From contig NC_135187.1 of NCBI RefSeq assembly GCF_041146795.1, positions 19,564,056-19,628,055 on the forward strand: a stretch of 64,000 nucleotides of DNA. The letters run 5' to 3'. Each line of letters starts with the position of its first letter. Position 1 is the first letter of the stretch. Source of the DNA: Maylandia zebra (taxonomy: Eukaryota > Chordata > Actinopteri > Cichliformes > Cichlidae). Positions 1 to 14,355 of this stretch are shown in pieces. The notes beneath the pieces were generated by a model. It was not told the DNA's origin. It searched no databases and was given only the letters and a program-made list of their open reading frames with translations. A program made the translations under genes and the position numbers.

Positions 1-1
1 A

Positions 2-154
2 TAACCGCATTAATGCGGCAAATCTCCGTTAGCGAGTTAGCGCGGATCACCCCGTGCATGGGGTTGCGCGGCGCTAACGAGCTAACCGTGCAAACGCATT
101 GATGCCCTGCAGCCCCACGCATGAGGTGATCCGATTGTCGTGTTAATGCGGTTA
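2..154. repeat. inverted-repeat segment, probable DNA transposon terminus
   Basis: The 12-mer taaccgcattaa at 2-13 is repeated as its exact reverse complement at 143-154. The interior and right flank are full of taacg/gcgtta motifs. The pattern suggests the end of a non-autonomous DNA transposon cut by the window edge. The family was not identified. Confidence 0.45.
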
Positions 155-531
155 TGGCGTTAACGTCATTTTAACGAGATTAATGCTGACAGAACTAATT
201 TTATGTTTTTTGGAGCCACAATTAATGATATTTGAACAAAACTGTGGCAGCTAAGTAATTGGCTAAAGCTAGCTAGCTTAGCTGGCAAAGTAAACATACT
301 GACTGTGTGTGAGAGCATCACACAAATAAATGCACCCATTTATCAGAACTAAAATATTTTAAAAAAATTACAAGTACCCTTATGTAGCCTTATGTTGTCC
401 AACCTTAAAAATGACTAGATAGGAACCACAGACACAATCAAAAGTGACCCTTTAAAGCATACCTTTAAGCCTTGATGTAAACAAAAATCTCATGTCATCC
501 AAAACCAAGTCATATCAGATGGCTGGATATA

Positions 532-728
532 CCTGAGCCTGGCTCTGCTGGAGGTTTCTTCTTGTTAAAAAGGGAGTTTTTCATTGCCACTATCACCAAG
601 TCCTTGCTAATAGGGGATTGTCTTATTATCAGGGTTTTACAGTCTTTAACTTAAAATTTAAATTTAAAGCACCTTGAGGCGACTGTTGTTGTGATTTGGT
701 GCGCTATAAATAAAATAAAATTGAATAA
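532..728 (+). repeat. dispersed teleost repeat, family A copy 1
   Basis: The copy runs from a ggtttcttcttgttaaaaaggg-type head to a tail reading ccttgaggcgactgttgttg followed by an A/T-rich end. The same sequence recurs at 43403-43575 on this strand and at 14175-14355 and 35252-35415 on the other strand. The polarity and AT-rich tail suggest the 3' end of a LINE or SINE, but the family is not certain. Confidence 0.7.
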
Positions 729-1464
729 AAGGGGAAATTAGCTGTAGAGATGAAAATGTTTTTAGATCAGGCTCTAAGCTTGTATATTTGTGCTATAGAA
801 ATGGGTGTTTTATCAAGTAAGTCTAGGGTGATTGACTCACTTTTAAAGCTGATGACAGAAAGTAGCATGAAGCCTGGAGGCAGGCTCTGCCACACTTACA
901 TTATATAGTATATCTTGTATATCTTGTAAAGCTGATATCTTGCAGTTGAGAGATGTACCGAAGTTACAGACAAATTATTTGATTTTAACAGAACAGTGCA
1001 GAGCTGATCCAGTAAAAGTAACTTGAGGAAGACATATGTGTATTGATGGATTTTACTCTTGGCTTCAACTGGTTAATGTAACTGTCAATAAGAGTCTGAT
1101 TTCGGTTTCCTACTCCTGACTTGCTGCTTTTAGCTGAGTGTAGAAAATCTCTAAAATGTCTAAATATGCTCAGAAAAACATGCCCCAAAGTTTTTTTCTT
1201 TGCAGTTGGAACGTCCGAAAACCCTCAAAGACACAAAGTATAGATTCAGGCCTATAAAATAATCAAACTGTAACATATTAAACTATACAACCTTGAAAAC
1301 AGGATGTCCTTCGGAGTGCGAACCTGTGTCATTTTATGACCCTTTAGGTGTGCCCTGGTACTAAGAAGCACTGACGTACATGGCACCAAATATTGACTTT
1401 AAAGCTTGACGGGATTATACAGACAATGTTTTTGGATTATACACTGTACTTCCATCCTCCACTC

Positions 1465-1570
1465 TTTAATTTAACCACTTATCCAGCTTGTCGTCAGAGG
1501 TGAGCCTGGGCGTGGGGTGCGGTACTTCTCTGGACATGTCACCAGTCCATCCCGGGGCTAACCCGCTGCC
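1465..1570. repeat. SINE-like fragment
   Basis: The segment 'ttatccagcttgtcgtcaga' through 'ccagtccatcccggggctaa' matches a very common teleost SINE body as I recall it. Only part of the element is present. Confidence 0.45.
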
Positions 1571-3099
1571 ATGTATTATCTGCTAAATTCAATATATCAC
1601 CTGAAGGAAAGTATATGTAAACATCTGCCGAGACAACAGTATCCATTCACTGAAAAAAATCAGGACAAGCCAAATGTTTAATTTCTCTGTTTACTCGTTT
1701 CTTGAAGTCTTCTGACACTGATTTGTCAGAGCTAATCAGGAGCTCATGATAATTATCTGATTAGGTCACGAGCTTTCAGTGTGTGTGGCCCCTTTAAGGC
1801 AGAGACCACGTGCCGCTCTTTCCTTATCTCGAGTTCACTCCGCCACCAGATATCGCAACCTGCGTAATTAGTATTCGATATCGAGAGCTCTTATGATACA
1901 CGGAGAATCAATCGCCTGTCCGGCTGTGCTGACAGGGACTTGGCCTGCAGGCACTGGCTGCGAGGCATGGGACCGGCTGTCTGCTCGCCAAAGTCGGTCA
2001 ACCAATGGGGGGGAGCCAAGAGAGAGCAGCAAGGTCACCTGCTTGCCATTCCCTGCAAACAGCGATTTGTTTACCTCCCCCTGTGTGTGTGTTTCAGAGA
2101 AAATGATAGGCATGGCCATGATAATAATACTCATCATGCCCTCTGCTCACACACTCGCGAAGGTGCAGCTTTCCATTCCAGATTGAATTACACAGGGCTG
2201 ATTGGATTTTTCTGCCCTGCATCAAAGACAAAAACACTCCTGTCTTTGTTCTCCGCCCTCCTGCTTCAGGGTCCATCCATCCCATCATTCCTCAGTCCTG
2301 TTCTTTTTTTTTTCCTCTTCGCAAATAATCTCCATTTCTCTCTGCCTTTTATGTATCGATTTTTCCTGCTTCTCCTTGTCGTTTGCCCCTTTGGGCTTCG
2401 TACAGTTGCGTGACAGTCATTAGCCTGATTACACAAGCTGCAATTATACGAACACACACAGATGTTGCCTTGTGATTCCCATCGCTGAATATTGGCAGAA
2501 ACCTGATTCTCATCATCGTCGCCGGCTTACGTTTGTGTGTGCGCGCTTCGATTCGGGGCTGAGAAGAGACCATTGATTACCGTTTCTGTGTGTACTCCGA
2601 GTGCCCCCTCTCACCCTGTGCTACACAAAGGCATCATGGTCCGCGGGGCGCTCTCTCTCACACGCAGCCGCATTTCTGAGCCCTTTTGAAAAGTTCCTTA
2701 GAAACACGAGAAAAGTTTCAGCCACAGGCGCCACGCCCTCCCACTGGCCCTGCAGAAATGGGCCCATTGAGCTGGGCTATAATCGCACACACAGACACAC
2801 ACACTTATAAATCTGCATTCAGCCTTCCTCCTTCTCTTCTGCCTCTCTCCACCAGCACTTCGCATAAAGCGCCCACAAAAAAACGCCGCCATTGACCCAG
2901 CAGCCATCCAGCAGCATTCACTCACAACACTTCTCCAACCTAGCATCAATACACTCGATACACTCACCAACAAACACACACTCGCCGGCTCCCAAAACTT
3001 CTAATACACACCCCACGTAAACACAACAACAAGTACACTGTGGAGTGTGGGAGCAGCAGTTGTGTCAGAGTCTCAAGGCATTTCTGGCAGCAGGACAGT

Positions 3100-3100
<1 letters not shown>

Positions 3101-3168
<68 letters not shown>
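3101..3168. repeat. (AC)n microsatellite
   Basis: An uninterrupted 68-bp AC dinucleotide run. It produces spurious Thr-His and Val-Cys open frames. Confidence 0.99.
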
Positions 3169-3170
<2 letters not shown>

Positions 3171-5423
3171 AGAGATGCATGTTTCATAAGGTCATATATA
3201 ATGGAGGAGATTTCCACACAGAGCGTGTGCCAGCCTTTAGATGGTCTTTAATCCTGTTGGATTGTCAGATTAGTGTAACAGCTGGGTCCTACGTACAGAT
3301 ATACATCTCCATCCCACAGTGTGTCACCCCTCCTCCCATCACACCGCTTACCCCGGCGGATCTGTGCGTTAGGATTCGTGTGTGAGTGCGAGACAGCCTC
3401 ACAGCCCCCGTCCATTACAAGGTTTCAGCCCAGCGGATGTGTCACTATCACAGTCACGTGACTTTGACCCCAGTCTGCGGCGAGCTTCGGTGTCAGCTGT
3501 TTGCGTTGTCGGACGCTTTAAAGGTTAAACACACACTCCGTCTCCGAGGGCCGCTGCTCTTTTAGCCTCGATCAGCTGATCGCAAACATAAAGATTCTCT
3601 AAGATTTCAGTCTTTGTCTGGTTAATATTGATGGTTGGTAGCATGTCTGTTTAATGTCATAGCAAAAGAAAAAGAGCCGAAGAGCTACTTTATCAAAAAC
3701 ACAACAGAAGAGCAACTGGTGTATCAGCTTACAGTGCAGCCAAACAAACACAAGCTGTTATAATAGGAACTGAATGGAGCAGTTTTCCCACGGTTATGGT
3801 TAGCGCGCCCCTCTCTTACAAATAAATTGTTTCTTCTGACTATTTCACATCAAAACCCACCCAGTGTCTTCTAAATTGAACGTGTTTTTTTTTTAATGGT
3901 GGTTTTTCCATCGGCAGTAATATAATATGGAAGAGTAAACAGCAAACAGTGAAGCTGATATCGTGCCATAAAATTGGGATTACTTGCATGCATCGTTTCC
4001 TGTGAATCCCTGGTGCGTAGGCGGACCATCTGAACGCTGTGCAGGGATGACACACCTCAACAATAGAAACTACTGTAAAGAGATGAGAGGTAAATACAAG
4101 ACGAGCGTAGCACCACGGGGTTTGCTGTGATCGACGTTAGCGCTGAAGTTGTGAGATTAATGCAGAAAACCAGATTGTGTTACATATTTTTTATCATTTA
4201 ACGTGAGCCCCCCAGGCAGCCTTCCACCTAATGAGGATTAATTGTTTGGTTAATAATGAAAGCAAATGAATGATAACTGAGGTATACTGCGCATCTCCAT
4301 ACATTGATTCGGGGTCTTTTGCTCTGTGATAGATGCAGAAGCTGAATGCTGAAAGTCTGTGCATGAAATGCTTTTAAATTCAGTGATCCAGACTCATGAT
4401 TTCCCTCCACAGTACACCTGTTCTGTCCCTGCAGCTCTCTGCCCCAGCCGCTCACTGTACCATATACCGTATTTAGCAAACGCACAACTTTCTTCTTCAC
4501 GTAAATCATCTTTGTCCCTGCAACTCGGTGGAGAAGGAGATAATATTAGTGCTTGGATGCTTTTCAGCTGTGGTTTTGGTGCTGCGCTGAGACAGCTTTA
4601 GGGTCCAAGCAAGCTGGAATAACAAACTAGAGCCGGTGTAATGCCATCCTCCCACAGGTTTTGTGTGGGGAATGAATACGGCCGGCGCGGCTGCGATATG
4701 GACCTGCCACGGCAGCGCTATCAAGAATCTGATCAGCGGAAAGGAATATAAATATCGGAGAGAGGAAAAGGTTTTCACTCATTTCCTGGCTGTTAGACGT
4801 GAGCGTGTTTATAGTTTTTGCTCGATGGTTCACGTTCATTGGTCACAGCGAGCACCACACACGGGAAAAAGATCAGAAATGTGTTTGGCAAACGCGCTCC
4901 TGTTTCCACCTTCCCACTCAGAGCTACTTACAGCATCGTTACCGAGAGGATCCCTTTAAATAACAGTCGCATATTCAAAATAAGGCTGACAGCTATAAAT
5001 GTCAGAGCCCGTTTTTGTTTCACAGCTTCACTTAGTCTAACGACTAACAGAACACATTTCTGTAATAATCCCCATTACGTCTGACTTTATCCGAGACACT
5101 GGGAGCCACTTCCCATCTCTTTAAACGGCTCATAAGAGTAAAATTGCTCAGCGGGTTTCCTCTTTGAAACAAAAAAGTGTTGCCTGCGTGTGCCCCCCCG
5201 CTTCAGCCGTAACTGTAAAGAATCTCTTGATGCCAAATAATAATTTGACTTTAAATTTAAAAGCATCATCTACTTTTTTTCTCTCTCTCTCTTGGCTTAC
5301 AGTACAAAAAAGGCCCCGGGGATGAGAACGGGTGATTATTTTGAAGGAGAAACTAAAGCAATAGCAGTAAATACATTTTGTATTAGCACCATAGTTAAGA
5401 AATCATCCTAATATCTGCTGAAT

Positions 5424-5612
5424 GGTGTGGGGAACTCCAGGCCTCAAGGGCCAGTGTCCTGCAGGTTTTAGATCTCAGCCTGGGTCAGCATACCTGAATC
5501 AAACGATTAGTTCATTACCTGTAATTTAGCCAAATTACAGGTAATGTAATTTACCTTAAATCAGCTGTGTTGGATCAAGGACATATCTAAAACCTGCAGT
5601 TCCCCTACCCAG
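5424..5612. mobile_element. palindromic MITE-like element (hAT-like)
   Basis: The 13-mer gcaggttttagat at 5461-5473 is inverted at 5585-5597. The centre is a perfect 15-bp palindrome, 5513-5527 against 5532-5546, with a 4-nt loop. The outer sequence 'ggaactccaggcctcaaggg' is familiar as the edge of an abundant fish non-autonomous hAT family. The copy is short, about 190 bp, with no coding capacity. Confidence 0.65.
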
Positions 5613-8600
5613 GTTTAGACGATCAGGTATCACATCCTGATACCATGTCAGTAACAATCACAGCCACAACAATGCTCTACTTATTTAAAAAAAAACCCAC
5701 TATAACACGCCTACGACTAAGGTGTAATCCCCTGTAATGTGGAATTTCAAGGTATTTCATTTGAAATTACAATGTAATTATATTTACCCCCACAAATACT
5801 TAAAGGTAGACCCTTGCTAGAATAAGGAGGTAACAGTCAGATTTTCACAGGAAACAAAGAAATAATTATACTATAAGTAAATCTGTGAAATTTTAAGTTG
5901 TGTGCAACTTCCTCATAACAATATTTCCCATCTTACATCATAAATTCGCTGCACTCCACTGTTATGGAGTGGATTAATCTTTAAGTCTATTTTTTTTATA
6001 TTTGTATTAAATATTCATTGTGTTGATATGCATGGTGAATATTCTATTATTCAACTGTCCTTTTATTTTACCAACATAAATGTGATGTGGACTGTTCTCC
6101 CTTACCAGCTTACAACAAACAATAATACCATCAAAATCTGCAGGCCTATGTGACCGCTCCATAATAAGCCACAAACTGCACAGCATACTTACAACAGCAG
6201 ATGGGGAAATGTTTGTTTTTCTGTAAAATTACAAAGAAATTTTGCATTATTTATTTTTGTCCTATAAAATACATGCACTACCTAATATTACTTAAACATT
6301 TCTTTACAGATTACTTACATTTACTTACATTGTAAGCCTGACTTGTAACCCAATTTTTCTAATGTACCTAGAAAGTATTTGTAGGTAAATACCCCAAAAT
6401 TGATGCATTCAATGGTCATGGGGCCAAAAGCTCAGTCAAAAGTAGCACTGCCCATTTGTATGGAGCATCTATTGGTACCCAGACTGATCCGATTGTTTCA
6501 TTATAGTTTTATTCACTTGTTTCCGTCAGTTACACTTTGTTTACTAAATCGGGGATGACTTGTGCACTGACATAAATTTATTTACAAGTAGAAAACCTGT
6601 AATTACAATATGACAGCGTGGCATGAAGGTGCCATAATTGGCGCTCACCCTCTGTGCGTGCTGGCTGACAATAACATAAAAGTAATGAATAAAAATGCAC
6701 TTTAAATTACATTTTTTGAGATATTCTGTTGCTACATTGGGATGAAACGTTGATGCAGATCTGCTGACAGAAAGGTTTGAAAACAGAAGCGGCGCTCTCA
6801 AAGTTTCTTTGGTGGCAGGAAGTGTCACTTTAGTGTTATTTTAAGCTTTATTTACGGAAATGAAGAAGTACGTGTGCAACAATTGTGATAGAGCCACTCA
6901 GTACTAATAAGCCGTACAAACATGGGCTGTTGTATTGCACAAGGATAATGCCTCCTTTAAACAAAATGCGATAGACTCTAGTTGTATTTAGGTTGCTTTC
7001 ATTGTCATACCTCATACCAGACAACCCAGATATAGACTCAATTCGCTCTGCAGTCTTCTCTCTTTTGTGCTTTTCAGTAAAAGTACCCACGCTGAATAAA
7101 CGTCAGCTGGCTGTATTTTTCTCCACGGATGAAAAACGGCAATATGAGGTACTTCTTAAATGTCGCCTGGAGGTCCTCGTTCGACTTTCTAGCAAGAGAA
7201 AAATTCTGTTTCTGTTTAATTTCCTGCTATCACTTTATCAATTAAAGCAATAATGGAATCAAATAACAACTGTTTATTCCAAAGAAGGTAAAAATGAATA
7301 AATAAATAATTGCAATATGATGATCTAGATTCGTGTGTGACCTCAATTGTCGTATGGCGAGAGATGACGTCAGACTTTCAGCTGTGTTTGCTGCGTAACT
7401 GTTGTTTAATATTTACAAGCTCGGAGTCCAGCGCGATCAGCTCAGTTTAACTTGTGATGTCAGAGCGATGCGGACTCTCTAGAGCACAAGTAGAAAGCAA
7501 ACAATGCCATTACCCATTATGGCGTTGTTTGCCCTACGGGGACTCTGTAAATAAAACCTCAGAGTTAAAAACCTCCAGGATACTACAGAGAAATATACAG
7601 AACAACTGCTAATGACATGCAGGGGTACTCTTGTGAGAAAGAGGTCACTTTATCGTGTCTGTGCCTGTGCCCAGGGGCCCCATTGTCTCATTGTGTATCT
7701 GTGAATCAGGAAGTATATTTAACCTTTTTTATATCAGCATCCTGGACTGAGACAGGATTTCTTTGACCCTCTTGGCCGTGGCGTGCAGGTGTTGGACCGT
7801 GTGAGCGCACCTGACGTCAGTGCTACAAGATACTGTCTCGACATTCGACCGTCTGCCTGTCTGTGTGAGTCTGTCTGTGTGTGTGTGCATGCATGCGTGT
7901 GTGTTATGAGGTGTCACAGAATGTGTGAGCAGCATGACTGTGCAGAGGCGTCTGTGCTAATCTCTGCTGAAGGTGGCAGGTGTCTTAACCAGGCCATCAC
8001 CTGGTAACCTACTCACACTCACACACGCACAGACTGCCCTCTATCTCTCTTACATCTGACTGTAAGTGTGTTAGAGTCCAGGTTGGCTGCCTGCCCAGCT
8101 GGAAGAAGAGGAAGAGAAGGGTGGAGAATGAGACGAGGCAGAAAAGCAAGAGCTGGAGGAGAGATTAGAGGTCACTATTGACAGGGTCGGGGATCCACTC
8201 CGGAAAGGAAAGATGGGTGTGGAATCATACAAACGGTAAACAGGCTGCAGTTTTTCCTGTAAGGACGCATGTAGCCGGAGGGCATGTGCCAAGCAGTCTG
8301 ACCGCTTCCAGGCAGAGTGATGCTAGTCTTCTGCCGGCGAACAGCTTGGCTCTGACCCTCCAGCTCCAACCGACGGGCTTCTGCAGAGGAGCAGACGCAG
8401 ACATGGCTGTGAATCAGCACCTGCTTCACGAAGCTCTGCATCTATCTATCTATTAAACTGCAGGGAGAGTTGAAATACGGCTCACTGAAATCACTTTACA
8501 CTTGATTTTAGGGCTGATCTGCGCCTCAAATGTCTGCCAGATGATTATTGTTGGTCATGTGGCACTTTGGTTCAGTTAGGACACCCACATAGAGGTAAAA

Positions 8601-9632
8601 GCATTCAGCGAGCGCAACAATAACACCCTTTCAGTTTTGCAACGTCGCGCTTCTCTGGTGCGAATATGAGCAACCTGGACTATAAGTGGAGCCTGAAATG
8701 CACGCCATTATTGAACACAAACATCCACAGTTCACATACAGCTAATTGCTAACACAGGAGGCAGACTAAGGAGGTGGAGGCAGCGGCGTAGCTGTGGGAT
8801 ACAGAGCCGAATGTTTATTTAGACCACCTAGTGTTAGAGAGATCTCATCAGCATAAACGATTTGGCAGTGTACTCAACATATGATTACATGATGGCACCG
8901 TGATTTCAGACTGCGCCCCGACTGTGTAAATATGATGAGTTGCAACACTAATGCATCAGAAAAGCTTTAAAAAAATTTGAACTTCCTGGCAGTTTGTTTA
9001 CTGATCACTAACAAGTATCAGGGTCACAGAGGAATAGAAGTTAGAGCATGTTTTGCTTCAGTAAGCTGACATATTTGCCAGTGAATCCTGATATGTGGGC
9101 AGAGTTAGAAGCAAATGTTTAATTACAGAGTGGCACATACATAATCATCCAACACAGGATTTTCTGCTACAACTGGGATGTGTTAGTCAAGCCCATGTAA
9201 TGCGATCCTTTTACCTCAGAAGTCAGGTCTCGGGGTGCCTCTGCCGCACGCTTGGTTCATCAGGTGACCCGTATGCTGAAAGGCTGTTGCAGGGCTGTGG
9301 ATTCTAATCTGACCAGAAACATTTCATGCGTGTCTCTCCTCACTTCCCCACCTTCTACACTATCCAATTAATAAAGGCAGAAAAAGAAAAAAGAAAAATA
9401 AACGGTGAAGCTAGGAGTGACATCATACCAGTAATAGAAATGGAAAGCTGGACCTGGATTACAACACAACACCTGTTTTTTGTTTGTTTGTTTTTTAAAG
9501 CACTTGTGGCTTCTTTACGAATTGAGTCTGATCAGTGATTTGCTCATAGCTTAGCACGACTTAGCAAGTTTATTTTAGTTCAGATTACAAGTTCGATAGT
9601 TTTACTGCTGGTCACACTTGCTATTGCTGTCA

Positions 9633-9637
<5 letters not shown>

Positions 9638-9711
<74 letters not shown>
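9638..9711. repeat. (TA)n microsatellite
   Basis: A run of about 74 bp of alternating TA. Confidence 0.98.
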
Positions 9712-9712
<1 letters not shown>

Positions 9713-9789
9713 CTTAATAAAATAACTTACGCTTCCTCCTCACCTTCAAACTCATCTCCTGAACTGAAGTGTAATGCCGCTGAACAGTA

Positions 9790-9882
9790 GCTAACAAAGG
9801 CTAACAGTAGTTAACAGAGGTAAACACGAGCTAAAAGAGGCTAACAGAAGCTAACAGAGGCTAGCAACAGCTAACAGAGGCT
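9790..9882. repeat. 10-bp minisatellite, unit ctaacagagg
   Basis: About nine consecutive units keep an exact 10-bp period with point differences, for example ctaacaaagg, ctaacagtag, ttaacagagg, taaacacgag, ctaaaagagg. Confidence 0.85.
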
Positions 9883-12800
9883 GACTTACTCACCTGACTC
9901 TTTTTACAACCTCTTTCAGAGTAAATAACTTTTCTTACTGCACTTTCCCCCAAATAGGGAAAAACTCAGATAGGGCAGATATAGAGCCAATCCAAACAGT
10001 CATAGAAACACATCGGCTGACCGCTTACGTTTTGGGTTACAGTCTAAATTGAATGTTTTGATCTATTTTGGCTAACTAAAACATGTTTGTCCTACACTGT
10101 AGCTAAGATTATGGTTTTGAATTGGGAGGGGTAGAAAAACAGAATCTATTGACATTTATGGGGAAAAACCTTTACTAACATTAACATTAGTGTTTTTGCT
10201 TCTCTTCTTTTTTCTTAGCCACAAGTGACTGTATTTGGGCATGACGGCGGAAAGTCATTTGTGTCATCAGCTATCAGCTAATGCTAGGAAGCCAGATGTA
10301 TCCCTAAACTCTATGAATGTAATGAACATACATGGATACCTTCAAATACTAAGTAGCAGACTATTAAGAAACTGTAGTTTCACTCAATGAAACTAAAGCA
10401 CAAACTGTGGTGCACACTTCCTCAACACTGCACACATTATTAGTCAGATATTTCAGCTGAAATGCAGACAAACAAATGCAGATGAGAGTTTCAGTTCAGT
10501 GACTCAAACTTTAGCAAAGGTCAAGCCAAGGCTACCATCTAAAGCTTCCTGTGCTGTCTGTCACATTAGCACAGTATTTGAATCCTGAACAAAATTTCGA
10601 TGGATGAGTTCCCTTTGGAAGGTTCGCTTAATCCTAAATGAACAGTGTGTGGAGGGGGGAGGACCAAATCTGACCAGCCTGTAGCATCCATTGTATTTCA
10701 GCCCTCTTCTTCTTCCGCACCATGGATGCAGTAAATAGAGGGACAGATCGAGTCTGTGGTACTGAGTTGGTGCCAGAAAGCAGAGGGAGTATTCAAATTA
10801 TTTTTCACAGTTTGAGAGCTCAGAGATGCTGCGGCAGTTGGGAACATTCGGTCCGATAAAATCTCACATATTAAAAGGCACAATTAACGATTATTTCTCC
10901 AAAGCAGAGCAGGGCTGTGTGTGTTGTATCAGTAGACTAAAATGCTCGTGTGGATGCGCGCGTGTTTGTGCGAGGCATTGTGCAGCAGCCTCTCGGGTTA
11001 CTGAGGAATGCATTTGAAGTCAATCACAATGAAGCTTTCTATCTGCAGAGCTAGCCTGAAGGGGATCTCCGAGCTGAACTGATCTCGACCACTCGGGGGA
11101 AAAAAAAACAAGAACCACAAAATCATCTTTGGGTCGTGCACATCTGGCAGAAAATCTACTGGATGTTTGTGTGTGTTAATTGATTTATGTGTAGGACCAC
11201 CTCTGCCTCCCATTGTTATCTGACTTCCTGAAGCTTAGAATTAGCTGAGAGCTATAGACCCATTGTTCCTACAGTGAAAATGCGCACACACACACACCTG
11301 GTCTTTTTCTCCTGATCTAATTCTGGTACCTACTGGCTGCTGCTTTAATACTTTACTCCATACCTAAATTAAAAAAAGTGGAGCAGATTAGCTCCTGTGG
11401 ATTTTCTGTATTAATATTTGTGAAACCACAGTATTGTTGGCTTAGGCATAAAATCCAGACTCTGTAGCTGTGCACACATGCATAGACAAGCTATAGGATC
11501 ACATTTATGGTGCTAAACCTGATGCCGGCTTCAGATCATGTTTCTGCCTGACTAACTGCAAATGTTGCAACACCCCTCAAAGGACGCAGTAGGGTTGGCC
11601 TTGTGAAAACATGATTTTACAGCCCCTTAATGTCATTTTTTCTCCTGTTCTTTTTTACACGAGTGCATACATACATATATATATATATATGTATGTATAA
11701 AATTATATATTCCTGACGAGATTGTTTTAAAAATGACTCCAGCTGGCACCGCATGCCTCATAATGGCATTGCTTCATGCATTGCCAAAAACCAGGATTGC
11801 ATTCACCTCGCAGATCCAGCTGAATATATAGCTGTCATCTTACAGTTTCCTTTTATAACGACTGGGAACAAAATGCAGCGGTGGAGGGAAATTAAGGGCA
11901 CACAGATGATTTTGGCCTTAGGTTATGCGTGCGGTGGATGGGGAGCTCGTTGCGTCTCGCTGTGGTTGGTTAGCTATGTGGTGCAGGCTGAAAGTACAGC
12001 TGTTTATAGCTCCCCCGAAACACAGGCGAAATGCAGAGCTGCCCCCCTCTTCCAAAAGAAAAACCTGTAAAAAACACACACCCACACTAAAGGTCCGAGG
12101 AGCATTTATGTCTGCATGTACGTGCGCACCACACCACAGACAAAACCTGTGATTACACTGGTCCAGACGCACACTCAGTGTAATTACATGCAGTGACGCA
12201 CGGCTGCCCGCCACGCTGTGAATTCGCACATATTGACTCACAATTTAAGCATGTCGAGGCACCGAGGTGGATTTTATATTGCTCCTAAATGTTGGGATAA
12301 ATGTAGATGATGCACAACTAAACAAACAGGGGCTCCACAGCTGTACTCCTGGAGTCCTGGAGGTTGTTGATTGCGCGTGTGTGTGTGTGTATGTGTGGAC
12401 CTGTAAATGGGGCCCCTGGGGTGGGCTCTGGTGCCGCCCTCAGGGGCGGGGTGTGTTTATTTAAGTATCTGTGTGTGTGTTTGTTATTTGGCAGTCATGC
12501 TGAATTTAGGGGGCTAGCCTCGAGATAAGGAATGGAGTTTAAGATGAAAGGAAAGTGGGGCGAGGACAGGGAGACACTGGCACGGAGTTTGTGGATTCAG
12601 GGGGAGGTGAAGGGAGGCAGAAAGGGGGGAACCGATAGAGGGGGAGAGCCTGAGGAGGAGACTGATGGTGGGGCTTCTTTTTTATAAAGTTGTTTTTTTG
12701 ACGTTACATAACACCTTTGCTTATGTAGTTAGAGCTCTCATACGTGCGTGTGAGGGTGTGTGTGTGTGTCTGGTAGCTTCTCACTGGGAGATGGGAATTT

Positions 12801-12964
12801 CTGTGAAAGGCAAAGGTTGCCCATAGCAACGGCCTTCATTGTAAAAGTGATCCTTGGAATATAGCACACACACAGATACGAGAAAGACACATTTGCACCC
12901 TGCTCACACTGGTGTGTCTTTTTTTGGTATTTTCAGTACTGTCCGGGTTTGACATCTCCAGGCC

Positions 12965-12966
<2 letters not shown>

Positions 12967-13041
<75 letters not shown>
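12967..13041. repeat. (CA)n microsatellite
   Basis: An uninterrupted run of about 75 bp of CA. Confidence 0.99.
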
Positions 13042-13043
<2 letters not shown>

Positions 13044-14027
13044 CTCAGACCAATCTCCTCACTGTGTCCGGCCTCCAAACAGCTTTAAGTCAATTTTATT
13101 TTCAGGAGGTACATATAGCGTTTCAGCTCCACCTCATGCTGTGATGTGATGGACTGAGATACTCGGGTCTCTAGATTCCATTATGCTTTTATTGGCTTTT
13201 AAAGGCATCAGGTTTCCTCTGTCTGGAGCCGGGGAGGAGCCTGTGCTCCTCTGTGTGTGCACAATTAGCATCACACTGGCTGGCAAAAAAAAGGGAAAGA
13301 AAAACAGCTCTGCAGGCCCTGGGGATGGGCTTAAGATTGCTGAAGAGATAAGTTTGCTTTGGTCAGATTTTCAGCAGAAGACTGACTGTTTTCCAATACC
13401 TGGAGCAAAAACTAAACCCTTTTTAGTCATTGGATTATTGCACTACTTACTGTTTGCTACTGAGCTCGGTCTGGGCTCAAAATATACACGACGTATACAC
13501 GTTGGAGGAAGCGTTAAAAAGCTTTGCGCTCCGTTACTCCAATAAGCGTAGCAACAGTTCTGAAGTATTTAAGAAAACATCCTCTTAAGCACATTTATGA
13601 TCTTTTTTTATGCCAGCAATGCACTGATTGACTCTACAGTATAACATCAGTATACATCAGCGTTTCTGGTCTGCTCCGTTTTTGCGCTGAGAGCAGATCA
13701 TCCACTTATCTGAAATTTGGTGGGTTGACCCTCAGCGCATCCAGGTCTTTGGGAAAGATGCCAGACCTCAAAATTGGGCCTGATTTGTGTTTGTGTGCTA
13801 TAATAATAAACTAGTGTAAAGGTTGTAGTGTAAATATTGCCATTTTTACATTCATTCAACACTTTCTCACTCCCAACTCGTCCAATATTGATCCCCTAGA
13901 AAGCTTTTCATCATATTTTAACACACGGGATAGGCTGCTTCCCTATTTGCCTTATTTCCCGAGATACTTAACTTTCATTTTGGACTTCAGTCTTTGGTCA
14001 CCGTTTGGTTTATGCACAAAAAAACTC

Positions 14028-14053
14028 GGGGGGGGGGGGGGGGGGGGGGGGGG
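14028..14053. repeat. poly-G tract
   Basis: Twenty-six consecutive G residues. The exact length could be an assembly or sequencing approximation. Confidence 0.95.
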
Positions 14054-14174
14054 TTAAATACCCTTTTTGACGATATGAAACCCATCCCAGAAGGGAATCT
14101 TCAGATGTTGAACGCTTCTCTGCAAGTTGAAAATTATTGTCGAAGAATCACTTGAGAAATGTTTATCACGAGCA

Positions 14175-14355
14175 AATCACCAAATCATAACAGCAGTCAC
14201 CTCAAGGGGCTTTATGTTGTAAGTTAAAGATGCTACAATGATGGGGCAAAAACCACAACATTCATATGGCCAACTATGAGCTAGTACTTGGTGACAGTGG
14301 AAAGGAAAAACTCCCTTTTAACAGGAAGAAACCTCTGGCAGAACCAGGCTCTGCT
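14175..14355 (-). repeat. dispersed teleost repeat, family A copy 2
   Basis: Reverse-complement copy of the repeat at 532-728. It reads from 'gtcacctcaaggggctttat' to 'gaagaaacctctggcagaac'. Confidence 0.7.

Noticed and set aside
1893..2413. Overlapping open frames of up to 157 codons near 1.9-2.4 kb
   Set aside because: They show low-complexity Ser/Leu/Phe composition, no family resemblance, and conflicting frames on both strands.
12949..13149. Thr-His and Val-Cys repeat proteins here and at other CA/TG runs (2964-3385, 16704-16908, 28483-28719, 53354-53814, 54039-54301)
   Set aside because: They are translations of dinucleotide microsatellites.
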